Assembly: GCF_000429605.1 (NCBI RefSeq)
Contig: NZ_AUCE01000011.1
Coordinates: 248,001 to 312,000, forward strand
Length of the DNA stretch: 64,000 nucleotides
Direction of reading: 5' to 3'
Source of the DNA: Azonexus hydrophilus DSM 23864
GTDB taxonomy: Bacteria > Pseudomonadota > Gammaproteobacteria > Burkholderiales > Rhodocyclaceae
Under the pieces are notes generated by a model. The model had not been told where the DNA came from. It ran no database searches and saw nothing but the letters and a program-made list of their open reading frames with translations. Made by a program: the position numbers and the translations under genes. Below, piece by piece: positions 55,025-63,518 of the stretch. Position 1 is the first letter of the stretch, and each line of letters opens with the position of its first letter.

Positions 55025-56359
55025 TCAGAGCGTATTCATCGCCGGGTCTTCCACCCGCCGGATATTGAAACGTCGCCGCTTCCAGCCCAGGAAAGCACGC
55101 TTCGGTTGGAACAAATTGGCGCCGTAGTAGATCGCCTTGAAAATCCAGATCGAACGCCAGATCGGCGTCTTGCCGAAGACATCGCCGGCCAGCACCGACA
55201 ACAGGGCTTCCTTGACGCGGAAAACGTTCTTCGGATGCATGAAAAAATCACGCATGATCGGATTGGTCACCCGGTAGATGAACCACGAGAATTCCTTTGG
55301 CCCGTGCTTCATCAGGCGATCGAAACGCTTCAGCGCCGCCGGTGCCGCTGCCGGGTTCTTCAGGCAGGCATCGATGGCCTCGGCACCGATCACGCCGCTG
55401 TTCATCGCCAGCCAGACCCCGGAGGAAAACACCGGGTCGATGAAGGCATAGGCATCGCCGAGCAGCAGGTAATTGCGCCCGTGGTTACGCTCGGACACGT
55501 AGGAAAAATTACCGGTCGCCTCGACCTCGTGCACCAGGGTCGAATCCTTCAAGCGCTCGGCCAGCGGCGGACACATGGCGATGCCGTCGCGCAGGAACTG
55601 TTCCAGGCTGCGCTCGCCGCGCGTCTTCATGTAGTAGGGCCAGGTGACCATGCCGACGCTGGTGACGTCGTTGACCATCGGAATGAACCAGAACCAGCCG
55701 TGCTCGAACCAGTAGATGGTGATATTGCCGGCCTCGCTGCCGGGATGCCGACGCGCCTGCGAGAAGTGCCCATAGACCGCCGAGCTGTTGTGCTTGGGGT
55801 TGCGGTGCTTGATCTGGAAGCGGTTGGCAAGGAAAGTATCACGGCCGGAAGCATCGACCACGAAGCGCGCCTGCCACACCTGTTCACGACCGTCGTCGTG
55901 GACCGCGCTGACCACCACGCTGTCGTCGGCCTGGAAGTCGACCGTGCGGGCGCGACAGCCCTCATGGACCTCGACGCCCTTGTTTGCCGCGTTGCGGATC
56001 AAGATGGTGTCGAACTCGGCGCGCCGAACTTGATAGGCGTAGGGCATGGATTTGTCCCAGGCCTCCGCGAAATTGAAGACCTGCGGCGTATCGTGGCAAG
56101 GCGAAACAAACTCGGCACCACGCTTTTCCATGCCGATGGCACGGATTTCGTCGGCTACGCCGAGTTGCTCGAACAACGGCAGGTTGGCCGGCAGCAGCGA
56201 CTCGCCGATATGAAAGCGCGGATGGTGCGCCTTCTCCAGGATCACCACCTTGTAACCCTTTTCCGCCAGTAGCGGCGCTACCGTCGTTCCGGCCGGGCCG
56301 CCACCGATCACCAGCACGTCGCACTGGCTGCGTTCAGGCTGCTGTGTTTGCTGTTCCAT
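55025..56359 (-). CDS. FAD-dependent halogenase of the aryl polyene cluster
   Basis: A 444-residue flavoprotein of the tryptophan/phenol halogenase family. The FAD loop GGGPAG is at residues 19-24, the halogenase motif WxWxIP at 222-227 (WFWFIP), and K79 (EKRGAEF) fits the catalytic lysine. GDAYAFIDPVFSSGVWLAM is the second FAD motif. By comparison with brominated xanthomonadins it probably halogenates the aryl ring. The start ATG has a GGGGA ribosome binding site. Confidence 0.85.
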   Translation of the reverse strand: MEQQTQQPERSQCDVLVIGGGPAGTTVAPLLAEKGYKVVILEKAHHPRFHIGESLLPANLPLFEQLGVADEIRAIGMEKRGAEFVSPCHDTPQVFNFAEAWDKSMPYAYQVRRAEFDTILIRNAANKGVEVHEGCRARTVDFQADDSVVVSAVHDDGREQVWQARFVVDASGRDTFLANRFQIKHRNPKHNSSAVYGHFSQARRHPGSEAGNITIYWFEHGWFWFIPMVNDVTSVGMVTWPYYMKTRGERSLEQFLRDGIAMCPPLAERLKDSTLVHEVEATGNFSYVSERNHGRNYLLLGDAYAFIDPVFSSGVWLAMNSGVIGAEAIDACLKNPAAAPAALKRFDRLMKHGPKEFSWFIYRVTNPIMRDFFMHPKNVFRVKEALLSVLAGDVFGKTPIWRSIWIFKAIYYGANLFQPKRAFLGWKRRRFNIRRVEDPAMNTL

Positions 56360-56445
56360 CGGACTTTCCCCTGTTCTCTGTGGCGGCAGAAATTATCTTT
56401 TTGTGCCGGGCCGGCGTGCGCAAGCCCCCGCGGGCAGGGGGGAGA

Positions 56446-58092
56446 TTATAGCGCTGCCGCCGGCGCCGGGGATGAACAGGTCGCCTGGGCTTCGTAAACC
56501 AATGGAATGATCTGTTTCATCGCCTCGCGCCGCGACAGTTTCACCGGCGACATGGCAACGATGTTGTCCACCTGCAGGTCGGTGGACAACATCGGCTTGA
56601 GCCCGAGCGGCTGGCGCGGGTGCAGGGCAAAGTCGCGCCGCGCCTGCTCGATCTGCGCCTTGTTGGCGCTGAAGTAACGCGCCGCGGCGATGGTTTCCGG
56701 CAAGTGCTTCAACACATGCCACAGGCTCCAGCGGTGCTGCCACAGGCGGCCGGCGAAACGGCGGCGGTAAGCCTTGCTGTCGTAGAAGCGCTTGACATGC
56801 CAGTTGTACAGCGCGTCCATCTCGTCACGCGAGGAAAAGCCCTTGGGCAGGAAGACGAAGTTCAGGCAGTTCATCAGCCGCCAGTCCTCGATGAAATTGC
56901 CGGACTCGCCGCTGACGCATTCCTCCCAGATCGGCGCGCCATGCAGCGGGCTGAACTTGGTCATGTTCATCTCGTCGAGATCGAGCGACAAAATGAAGTC
57001 GCTGGTCACCTTCACCGTTTCCGGCGTCTCGCCGGGCATGCCGAAAATGAACAGGCCCTTGGCGCGCAGGCCGGCGGCGTGGATCTGGCGCACCGTATCG
57101 CGCACCGCGTCGAGCGTGACCCCGGCCTTGTGCCGCTCCATCATGCCCGGGTCGGCCGATTCGACACCCATCGACACCATCAGCGCGCCGGCCTGCTTGA
57201 GCTTGGCCAGCATTTCGTCCGAGGTATGGCCGGTGCGGATCGCGCAATTCCACTGCACGCCCAGCGGCTTCTCGATCAACAGCTCGCACAGGTCCATCAC
57301 GCGCTGCTTCTTGGCGGTGAACAAGTCGTCGTACATGTTGATGTGGTAGACCCCGAAGTTGTCCCGCAGGTACTTCATGTGGTCGTAGGTGTATTGCGCC
57401 GAATTGGTCTTGTACAAGCGCTCGAACACCGTGCGGTCGCAGAACGAACAGGTATAGGGACAACCGCGCGAGGTGATCATGGTCGCCCCGTAACGCTTTT
57501 CGTAGGCAAACAGCGGCAGGTGGTAGGCGTGCGGAAAACCGGCCAGCTTCTCGTAAGCCGGGAAGGGCAATTCGTCGAGGTCGAGGATGCGGTCGCGGCG
57601 CGGATTGACGACGATGCGCCCGGCCGGGTCGCGCCAGATCAGGTTGCCGATGTCGGTCAGCGGCTTGCCGTCGGCCAGGTCGAGCAGGGCGCCTTCACCC
57701 TCGCCGATGACCAGGTAATCGATTTCCGGGAAGTGTTCGAGAATCGGCGCGCCGAGCGAGGAAACATGGACATTGCCGAAGACGATGCGGATGTCCGGCC
57801 GCTTCTCGCGGATGTACAGCGCCATGTCCACGGCGTCCATGAAACCCGAGGTGGTCGCCGAAAAACCGACCATTTCCGGCTCGCTGGCCAGGACGATTTC
57901 GGCGTTGGCGGCGATTCCCGGCGGCGCATGGGGTCCGAGGCAGTCATGCAGGGCCACCTGGTGGCCGAATTTTTCCAGCCACGACGCCAGTTGCATGATG
58001 CCGATCGGCGGCATGCGGTTGGCCAGCACCGAAAAGTCGGGCTGGCCGGGGACGAAATTGAAACCGGCGGGATGGACTAGCGTGACGCGCAT
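56446..58092 (-). CDS. Cobalamin-binding radical SAM protein (class B methyltransferase-like)
   Basis: A 548-residue protein. Residues about 1-140 form a B12-binding domain without the DxHxxG motif, as usual for this radical SAM class. The radical SAM cluster is C211-x3-C215-x2-C218 (GCPYTCSFCDR), and the rest of the barrel follows (NMYDDLFTAKK, SMGVESADPG, IFGMPGETPETV). The C-terminal ~120 residues are helical. Members methylate unactivated carbon or form rings. Located 86 bases upstream of the halogenase, it could C-methylate the pigment. The substrate is unproven. Confidence 0.83.
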   Translation of the reverse strand: MRVTLVHPAGFNFVPGQPDFSVLANRMPPIGIMQLASWLEKFGHQVALHDCLGPHAPPGIAANAEIVLASEPEMVGFSATTSGFMDAVDMALYIREKRPDIRIVFGNVHVSSLGAPILEHFPEIDYLVIGEGEGALLDLADGKPLTDIGNLIWRDPAGRIVVNPRRDRILDLDELPFPAYEKLAGFPHAYHLPLFAYEKRYGATMITSRGCPYTCSFCDRTVFERLYKTNSAQYTYDHMKYLRDNFGVYHINMYDDLFTAKKQRVMDLCELLIEKPLGVQWNCAIRTGHTSDEMLAKLKQAGALMVSMGVESADPGMMERHKAGVTLDAVRDTVRQIHAAGLRAKGLFIFGMPGETPETVKVTSDFILSLDLDEMNMTKFSPLHGAPIWEECVSGESGNFIEDWRLMNCLNFVFLPKGFSSRDEMDALYNWHVKRFYDSKAYRRRFAGRLWQHRWSLWHVLKHLPETIAAARYFSANKAQIEQARRDFALHPRQPLGLKPMLSTDLQVDNIVAMSPVKLSRREAMKQIIPLVYEAQATCSSPAPAAAL

Positions 58093-58137
58093 CGGAAACC
58101 TCGGGGAAGTCGCCCGATTTTAGGCGAAAAACCGGCT

Positions 58138-58911
58138 TCAGACGCCGGCAAAGGTATCCCAGGCGAATTTGACGATCAGTACGCCGACCACCACCAGGAA
58201 GACGATGCGGATGAAGCCGCTGCCGTGCCTCAAGGCCAGCCAGGTCCCGGCCACCGAGCCGGCGATATTGGCAACGGCCATGGCGCCGGCGAGTGCGGCG
58301 ATGATGTGACCGGCAGGCAGGAAGAAGGCCAGCGCCGCCAGGTTGGTGGCGACATTGACGACCTTGGACCCGGCCGAGGCATGCAGGAAATCGAATCCGA
58401 AGAAGCGGATGAACAGGAAGATCAGGAAGCTGCCGGTGCCCGGGCCGAAGAAGCCGTCGTAGAAGCCGATCACGCCGCCGAGCAGGACGGCGTAGGCCAG
58501 TTCGCGCCGACCGCTGTGGGCAGGCCGGTGCAATTGGCCGAAATCCTTCTTCAGCAAGGTATAGCCGGCGGCGAAAATGAGCAGGAAGAGGATCAGCGGG
58601 CGTACCGCGTCCTTGGGCAGCCAGGCCACCGCCGCCGCACCGGCGTAGGACAGGGCGAAGGCGGCGAGGGCAGCCGGCAGGATGGTGCGCCACGGCATCT
58701 CGACCCGGCGGGCATAACGCCAGGCGGCGTTGGCGGTACCGAAGACGCTGGCGAACTTGTTGGTGCCGAACAGGGTCGCCGGCGCGGCGCCCGGCTGGGC
58801 GGCGAACAGTGCGGGAATCTGGACCAGGCCGCCGCCGCCGACGACGGCATCGACCAGACCGGCGATGAAGGCAGCCAGGATCAGCCAGCCGAAAGGGGCA
58901 ATGATTTCCAT
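58138..58911 (-). CDS. TSUP (TauE/SafE) family transporter
   Basis: A 257-residue inner-membrane protein with about eight segments. GLVDAVVGGGGLVQIPALF at the N-terminus and GFYDGFFGPGTGSFLIFLF in the middle are the paired TauE/SafE motifs. The family exports sulfite, sulfoacetate or other small organic anions. It is the first gene of the minus-strand run, 45 bases before the radical SAM gene. Confidence 0.85.
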   Translation of the reverse strand: MEIIAPFGWLILAAFIAGLVDAVVGGGGLVQIPALFAAQPGAAPATLFGTNKFASVFGTANAAWRYARRVEMPWRTILPAALAAFALSYAGAAAVAWLPKDAVRPLILFLLIFAAGYTLLKKDFGQLHRPAHSGRRELAYAVLLGGVIGFYDGFFGPGTGSFLIFLFIRFFGFDFLHASAGSKVVNVATNLAALAFFLPAGHIIAALAGAMAVANIAGSVAGTWLALRHGSGFIRIVFLVVVGVLIVKFAWDTFAGV

Positions 58912-58971
58912 CGATGCCTCAGGACTGACCGCTGGTCGGACAAAGGGGAATAAGGCGGTAATTCATGTCGC

Positions 58972-58977
58972 TATAAT
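58972..58977 (+). promoter_or_regulatory. -10 element of the DUF2726 gene promoter (candidate)
   Basis: A perfect TATAAT 36 bases before the ATG at 59014, with a GAGGT ribosome binding site following. No good -35 box is visible. Confidence 0.4.
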
Positions 58978-59013
58978 GTGGATTCAAGACGAGGTGCTGA
59001 GCGAGGTAGTGAA

Positions 59014-59610
59014 ATGGACAATCTGACCCTGGTTATCGCGCTCGCCGCAGTGGCCGTCGCCGGCATCCTGTTTTTCATCAATCGGCGCCCGGCGCGGCAG
59101 ACTGCCGTCGAAACCGTCAGCCACCGGCGCTATGCCGGGGCCCATAGGGAACAAGCCCGACCGGCGGCCGATGCCGACCCTCAGACACGTTTCGTCGAAA
59201 CCAGCAAACCCAAGCAATACCGGCTGCTCAACAGCAGCGAGCAGGAACTTTACCACCGTCTGTGCGAGGCCATGCCCAACATGCGGGTGTTTACCCAGGT
59301 CGGCGTCTCCCAGCTGGCCTTGGCTCGCGGTCGCCAGGAAGCCATGCGGCTGAGCCGGATGGCCGGCCGTGGTGTCGATTTCGTCGTCTGCGACGCCGAT
59401 TTTTCGATTGTCGCCGCGATCGAACTGGCCTGGCCGACGACCGGCCAGGAAATCGACAACGCCGAGGATGTCAAACGCGTCGCCCTGCAGAGTCTGGGGA
59501 TTCCGATGATCGTCTTCCGGCCGAACAAGCTGCCCGACGCCGACACCATCAGCCGTGAAATTGCCGACGCCATCCTGCGCCGCAACCGGCTGGAGGCGGA
59601 ACGCAGCTAA
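59014..59610 (+). CDS. DUF2726 family protein
   Basis: A 198-residue protein with one N-terminal membrane segment (LTLVIALAAVAVAGILFFI) and a DUF2726 domain from about residue 65 (LNSSEQELYHRLCEAMPNMRVFTQVGVSQL, VDFVVCDADFSIVAAIEL), a restriction-endonuclease-like fold with unknown role. ATG at 59014 chosen for its GAGGT site. Confidence 0.78.
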   Translation: MDNLTLVIALAAVAVAGILFFINRRPARQTAVETVSHRRYAGAHREQARPAADADPQTRFVETSKPKQYRLLNSSEQELYHRLCEAMPNMRVFTQVGVSQLALARGRQEAMRLSRMAGRGVDFVVCDADFSIVAAIELAWPTTGQEIDNAEDVKRVALQSLGIPMIVFRPNKLPDADTISREIADAILRRNRLEAERS

Positions 59611-59622
59611 GCGGCCCGGCGC

Positions 59623-60387
59623 ATGGCCCAGCCACTGCAACAGCTTTTCCCGCTGATCCGGCGCAGCGGACTAACTGGCTGGCTGGCCGGACAATACCGT
59701 TACCTCAGTTTTGCCGCCTTGCTGCTGATCGCCAGTGTCTCGCCAAGCATCCACGACCAGGCGACTCGCCGGCGCTCGGCCAGCATCCTCTGTTGCGCCG
59801 CCTGGCAGACCTTGCCCGGCTACCTGCTGGCCTGCGTACTGCTCAGCGCCATCCTCACCCGCATTGTCGCCGTCAGTGCCGACAGCTATGGTCTGTCGCA
59901 TCTGGCGCTGGAAGCCATCCTGCGGGTCTTTGTCGTCGAACTGCTGCCGCTGGCCTCGACGCTGTTCGTCGCCATGCGCGCCGTGCCCATGGCCATGCTG
60001 CATCTGGCGGCGCTACCCGGCCAGCCCGGTGCCGGCCTGCGCGATGCCTTGCCGTACGCGGTCGGCAACGCGGCGGCCGTGGTCATCCTGGCCATTGTCG
60101 GCGGCATCGTCTCGCTACTGGTCGCCTATCCCGTGGTCCATGGCTTCAACCAGTGGGGCTTGCCAGCGTACACCCGGCTGATCGGCCAGGTCTTCGATCC
60201 CATCCTGGCCATTGCCTTCTCGGCCAAGATCCTGTTCTTCGGCATTGCCGTCGGCATTGCGCCGGCCACCGTCGTACTCGACCCGCGCAAATACGATACC
60301 GGCCAGCGCGAAATGCGCGTGATGGTCCGCCTGCTGTTGATCCTGGTACTGATCGAAGGTAGTTTCCTGATGTTGCGACGCTTCTGA
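59623..60387 (+). CDS. MlaE-like ABC transporter permease
   Basis: A 254-residue permease of the MlaE family with five to six membrane segments. SYGLSHLALEAILRVFVVELLPLASTLFVAMRAV resembles the MlaE coupling region. It is divergent from housekeeping MlaE and is encoded with an MCE protein but no ATPase. Probably moves lipids between membranes. Confidence 0.75.
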   Translation: MAQPLQQLFPLIRRSGLTGWLAGQYRYLSFAALLLIASVSPSIHDQATRRRSASILCCAAWQTLPGYLLACVLLSAILTRIVAVSADSYGLSHLALEAILRVFVVELLPLASTLFVAMRAVPMAMLHLAALPGQPGAGLRDALPYAVGNAAAVVILAIVGGIVSLLVAYPVVHGFNQWGLPAYTRLIGQVFDPILAIAFSAKILFFGIAVGIAPATVVLDPRKYDTGQREMRVMVRLLLILVLIEGSFLMLRRF

Positions 60388-60392
60388 GAACC

Positions 60393-61295
60393 ATGAACGA
60401 ATCCCCGAACCACCTGCCGAACATCAAGCACCCGGAAAGCAAGGCCGCCGCGTTGCTGCTGGTCACGCTGGCGCTGATCGTCGCCTTCGTGATCTTCGTC
60501 ATGACTGCCCGCGGCGTGTTCGAGGAAAACCAGCAATTGCTGCTGGTCGCGGAAAATTCGGAAGGTGTCGCGGTCGGCATGGACATGACCTTCTCCGGTT
60601 TTCCCATTGGCCGGGTCAGCCGCATCGAACTCGGCGACGACGGCAAGGCCCATCTCCATGTCTCGGTACCGCTCAAGGACGCGCGCTGGCTGCGGGCGTC
60701 GTCGGTATTCACGCTGGAAAAGGGCGTGGTCGGCGGCAGCCGGTTGCGGGCCTTCACCGGCATGCTCGATGACGAGCCCCTTGAAGACGGTGCCCGCCGC
60801 GAAGTGCTGATGGGCGACGCGACCTCCGGCGTGCCGGAACTGGTATCGACGGTCACCCGTCTGGTCGGCAATCTGGAACGCCTGACCAGCGAACAATCGG
60901 CCCTGGTGGCCAGCATGGACAACCTGCAGCGGATGACCGCCGAACAGTCGGCGCTGGCCGGCAGCCTGAACAACATGCGCCAATTCACCGCCACCCTCAA
61001 CGGTCGCCACGGCGCGCTCGGCGCCTTGCTTGGCAACGACGGGGATGTGGCCAAAGTGATCGATTCACTCGAACAGACCCGGCTGTTGCTGACCGAAGCC
61101 CGGGCCAGCCTGGCCAAGGTCGATGCAGCGCTGGTCGACGTCAAAGCCATCACCGGCAATACGCGCGCGGCAACCGAAGATCTCGACGCGCTGCGCGCTG
61201 AATTCGATCTCAACCTGCGCAAGGTTTCCGGCCTGGTCGATGACCTCAATCGCAAATGGCCGTTTGCCCGCGAACGCGAGTTGAAACTGCCATGA
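60393..61295 (+). CDS. MlaD-like MCE domain protein
   Basis: A 300-residue protein with an N-terminal membrane anchor (AAALLLVTLALIVAFVIFVM) and an MCE domain near residues 45-125 (VAENSEGVAVGMDMTFSGFPIGRVSRIEL). A long helical C-terminus follows. It binds lipids for ABC-driven transport with the permease encoded 5 bases upstream. Overlaps the lipoprotein gene by four bases. Confidence 0.85.
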   Translation: MNESPNHLPNIKHPESKAAALLLVTLALIVAFVIFVMTARGVFEENQQLLLVAENSEGVAVGMDMTFSGFPIGRVSRIELGDDGKAHLHVSVPLKDARWLRASSVFTLEKGVVGGSRLRAFTGMLDDEPLEDGARREVLMGDATSGVPELVSTVTRLVGNLERLTSEQSALVASMDNLQRMTAEQSALAGSLNNMRQFTATLNGRHGALGALLGNDGDVAKVIDSLEQTRLLLTEARASLAKVDAALVDVKAITGNTRAATEDLDALRAEFDLNLRKVSGLVDDLNRKWPFARERELKLP

Positions 61296-61930
61296 AATAC
61301 TTCACCCCGCTGATTGCCCTGGTGCTGGCTGCTTGTGCCAATCATCCGCCACCGCCCGACTGGCTGCTGACTGCCGAGAGCGCTACCGGCAACCATGCCC
61401 GTCTGTGGCTGGAAGGACGCGACAAACTGGCCGAAATCCAGCTCAATGCGGCGCGCGAAGCGGTTTCCCGTACCGGCGACGCCGACCAGCAGGCACGCGT
61501 TGAACTGCACGCCTGCGCGGTACGCCTGGCCAGCCTGCAGGGCGGTCAATGTCCGGCTTTCGATACCCTGGCCAGCGATGCCGGCCGGGCCGAGAACGCC
61601 TACGCCGCCTATCTGTCCGGTGCGTTGCCCGCCGCCGACCGCCAGTTATTGCCGGAAAGCCAGCGCCTGGCCTGGCAGAACCCACTAGCCTTGAACAACA
61701 TCAACGATCCGCTGGCCCGCCTGGTGGCAGCAGCAGCCTTGCTCGAAGCCGGCCGTTTGCCACCCGAGGGTATCACCCTGGCCATCGATACTGCTGCCGG
61801 CCAGGGCTGGCGCCGGCCGCTGCTGGCCTGGCTGAGTCTGGAGCGGGAAAGACTGGAACGGGCAGGTGACCCGAGCGGCAGCGAAGCGATCAGGCGTCGC
61901 ATCGAACGGGTACTTGGCGCCGGCCGCTGA
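61292..61930 (+). CDS. Lipoprotein, hypothetical
   Basis: A 212-residue lipoprotein: the lipobox LVLAAC places the lipidated cysteine at residue 16 or so. The mature protein is alpha-helical with repeated ARLEL/AAY segments. It is likely the outer-membrane partner of the MlaE/MlaD-like pair, but no known family is recognised. Confidence 0.7.
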   Translation: MKYFTPLIALVLAACANHPPPPDWLLTAESATGNHARLWLEGRDKLAEIQLNAAREAVSRTGDADQQARVELHACAVRLASLQGGQCPAFDTLASDAGRAENAYAAYLSGALPAADRQLLPESQRLAWQNPLALNNINDPLARLVAAAALLEAGRLPPEGITLAIDTAAGQGWRRPLLAWLSLERERLERAGDPSGSEAIRRRIERVLGAGR

Positions 61931-62168
61931 ATTTGTTTACGGTTTTATATAGAACCTTAAATAAAAGAACTATGTTAACTACCTGAACAACAGTTTTGTG
62001 GATAACTAATAAAAAATCATCAAAATCAGCGATATAAAAGCCAGTTAACCGTCTTGGCAAGTGCCTGAAGTACCTGTTGATCGAATGGGGACAGTTTTTC
62101 CACGATCACGTAAACGCAGATTCATCCACAAACTGCGAACAGGTCTTCGTGGGTGTTATGCACAGGCC
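61931..62168. other. AT-rich intergenic region with DnaA boxes (possible origin element)
   Basis: This 238-base gap between two convergent genes is far more AT-rich than the rest of the window, mainly at 61931-62045. It holds one perfect DnaA box (61997-62005), TCATCCACA at 62122-62130 and TTATGCACA at 62156-62164, each one mismatch from TTATCCACA. A further weak one, TTTTCCACG, is at 62096-62104. It needs no promoter, as both neighbours end here. It may be the replication origin or a secondary DnaA-binding locus near it. Confidence 0.55.
61997..62005 (-). other. Perfect DnaA box
   Basis: TTATCCACA on the minus strand, the consensus DnaA 9-mer, placed beside the A/T run 62009-62017. Confidence 0.7.
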
Positions 62169-63515
62169 TTACTTGCCAATGCAGAAGCGGCTGAAAATGA
62201 CGCCAAGCAGGTCGTCGGCAGTGAATTCGCCGGTGATCTGACCCAGTGACTGCTGGGCCAGACGCAGTTCTTCGGCAAACAGTTCAAGTGCCGGCATTAC
62301 CCCTTCGACGACATTGCGGGCCGCCGCAATGTGTTCCTGGGCCGCCGCCAGCGCCCGCAGATGCCGTTCGCGGGCGATGAATACATCTTCCGCCTGATGC
62401 CAGCCGGCGATCCGCAGCAATTCCTGGCGCAGCAGCTCGATTCCGCGATTGGCCTTGGCCGACAGCGAGATGGCGACGCCGTCGGCTTCGTCATGACGCT
62501 CCGGCTCGCGGCCGGCGAGGTCGATCTTGTTATAGACGGTGATGCGCTGCAGACGCTCGGGCATGCGTTCGAGAATGTCGCGGTCCAGCGCCGACACGCC
62601 GGTATTCGCATCGACCAGCAGGACGACTACGTCGGCGCGCTCGATTTCCTGCCAGCTGCGGGCTATGCCGATCTTCTCGACCACATCCTCGGTATCGCGC
62701 AGGCCGGCGGTATCGATGATGTGCAGGGGAATGCCCTCGATCTGTATGGTCGAGCGCAAGGCATCGCGGGTGGTGCCGGCAATCGGCGTGACGATGGCCA
62801 GATCGTCGCCGGCCAGACGGTTGAGCAGGGATGATTTGCCGACGTTAGGCTGGCCGGCAAGAACCACGTGCAGGCCGGATTGCAGCAGTTTGCCCTGGCC
62901 GGCGCGGTCGAAGATCTCGGCCAGCTTCAGTTGCAGGCGTTCCAGGCGGCCGAAGGCATTGGCCGCCTGCAGGAAATCGATGTCTTCCTCGGGAAAATCC
63001 AGCGTCGCCTCGACCAGCATGCGCAGGTTGATCAGTTCCTCGTTGAGTTCGCCGATGGCCCGCGAGAATTCGCCCTGCAGCGAACGCACCGCCGAACGGG
63101 CGGCGCTGGCGGTAGCAGCATCGATCAGGTCGGCCACGGCCTCGGCCTGGGCCAGGTCCATCTTGCCGTTGAGGAAGGCGCGGCGGGAAAACTCACCCGG
63201 TTCGGCCAGGCGCGCACCGAGATCGAGACAGCGGGCCAGCAGCATCTGCATGACCACCGGACCACCATGGCCCTGCAGTTCGAGTACGTCCTCGCCGGTA
63301 AAGGAATTGGGGCCGGGAAAATACAGCAGCAGGCCGGTATCGATGGCTGTTCCGTCGGCGGCACGAAAATCGGCGAGCGTGGCGTAGCGCGGCTGCGGTG
63401 TTTTGCCGGTCAGTGCAAAAGCAAAGGGCAGCAAATTGCTGCCCGAGACCCGGATCACGCCGACCCCGCCACGGCCGGGAGCCGTGGCGATGGCGGCGAT
63501 GGTGTCGTTCTTCAC
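62169..63515 (-). CDS. mnmE: tRNA uridine-5-carboxymethylaminomethyl GTPase MnmE
   Basis: A 448-residue GTPase that, with MnmG, modifies wobble uridine 34 of tRNA. N-terminal [20 protein letters not shown], helical domain, G domain with [14 protein letters not shown] near residue 222 and the C-terminal CIGK (C446) are all intact. It is 3 bases downstream of yidC, the usual arrangement. Confidence 0.97.
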   Translation of the reverse strand: MKNDTIAAIATAPGRGGVGVIRVSGSNLLPFAFALTGKTPQPRYATLADFRAADGTAIDTGLLLYFPGPNSFTGEDVLELQGHGGPVVMQMLLARCLDLGARLAEPGEFSRRAFLNGKMDLAQAEAVADLIDAATASAARSAVRSLQGEFSRAIGELNEELINLRMLVEATLDFPEEDIDFLQAANAFGRLERLQLKLAEIFDRAGQGKLLQSGLHVVLAGQPNVGKSSLLNRLAGDDLAIVTPIAGTTRDALRSTIQIEGIPLHIIDTAGLRDTEDVVEKIGIARSWQEIERADVVVLLVDANTGVSALDRDILERMPERLQRITVYNKIDLAGREPERHDEADGVAISLSAKANRGIELLRQELLRIAGWHQAEDVFIARERHLRALAAAQEHIAAARNVVEGVMPALELFAEELRLAQQSLGQITGEFTADDLLGVIFSRFCIGK

Positions 63516-63518
63516 ACC

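Noticed and set aside
56360..56445. GC-rich inverted sequence between the radical SAM and halogenase genes as a terminator
   Set aside because: Stem is short and imperfectly placed, and no T-run follows it directly.
56445..56450. Perfect TATAAT on the minus strand before the halogenase gene
   Set aside because: It is formed by the stop codon of the radical SAM gene and no -35 is present; a promoter is possible but not supported.
62866..62881. CACGTG in mnmE as a parS site
   Set aside because: The sequence reads ACCACGTGCAG; the right arm does not match GRAAC.
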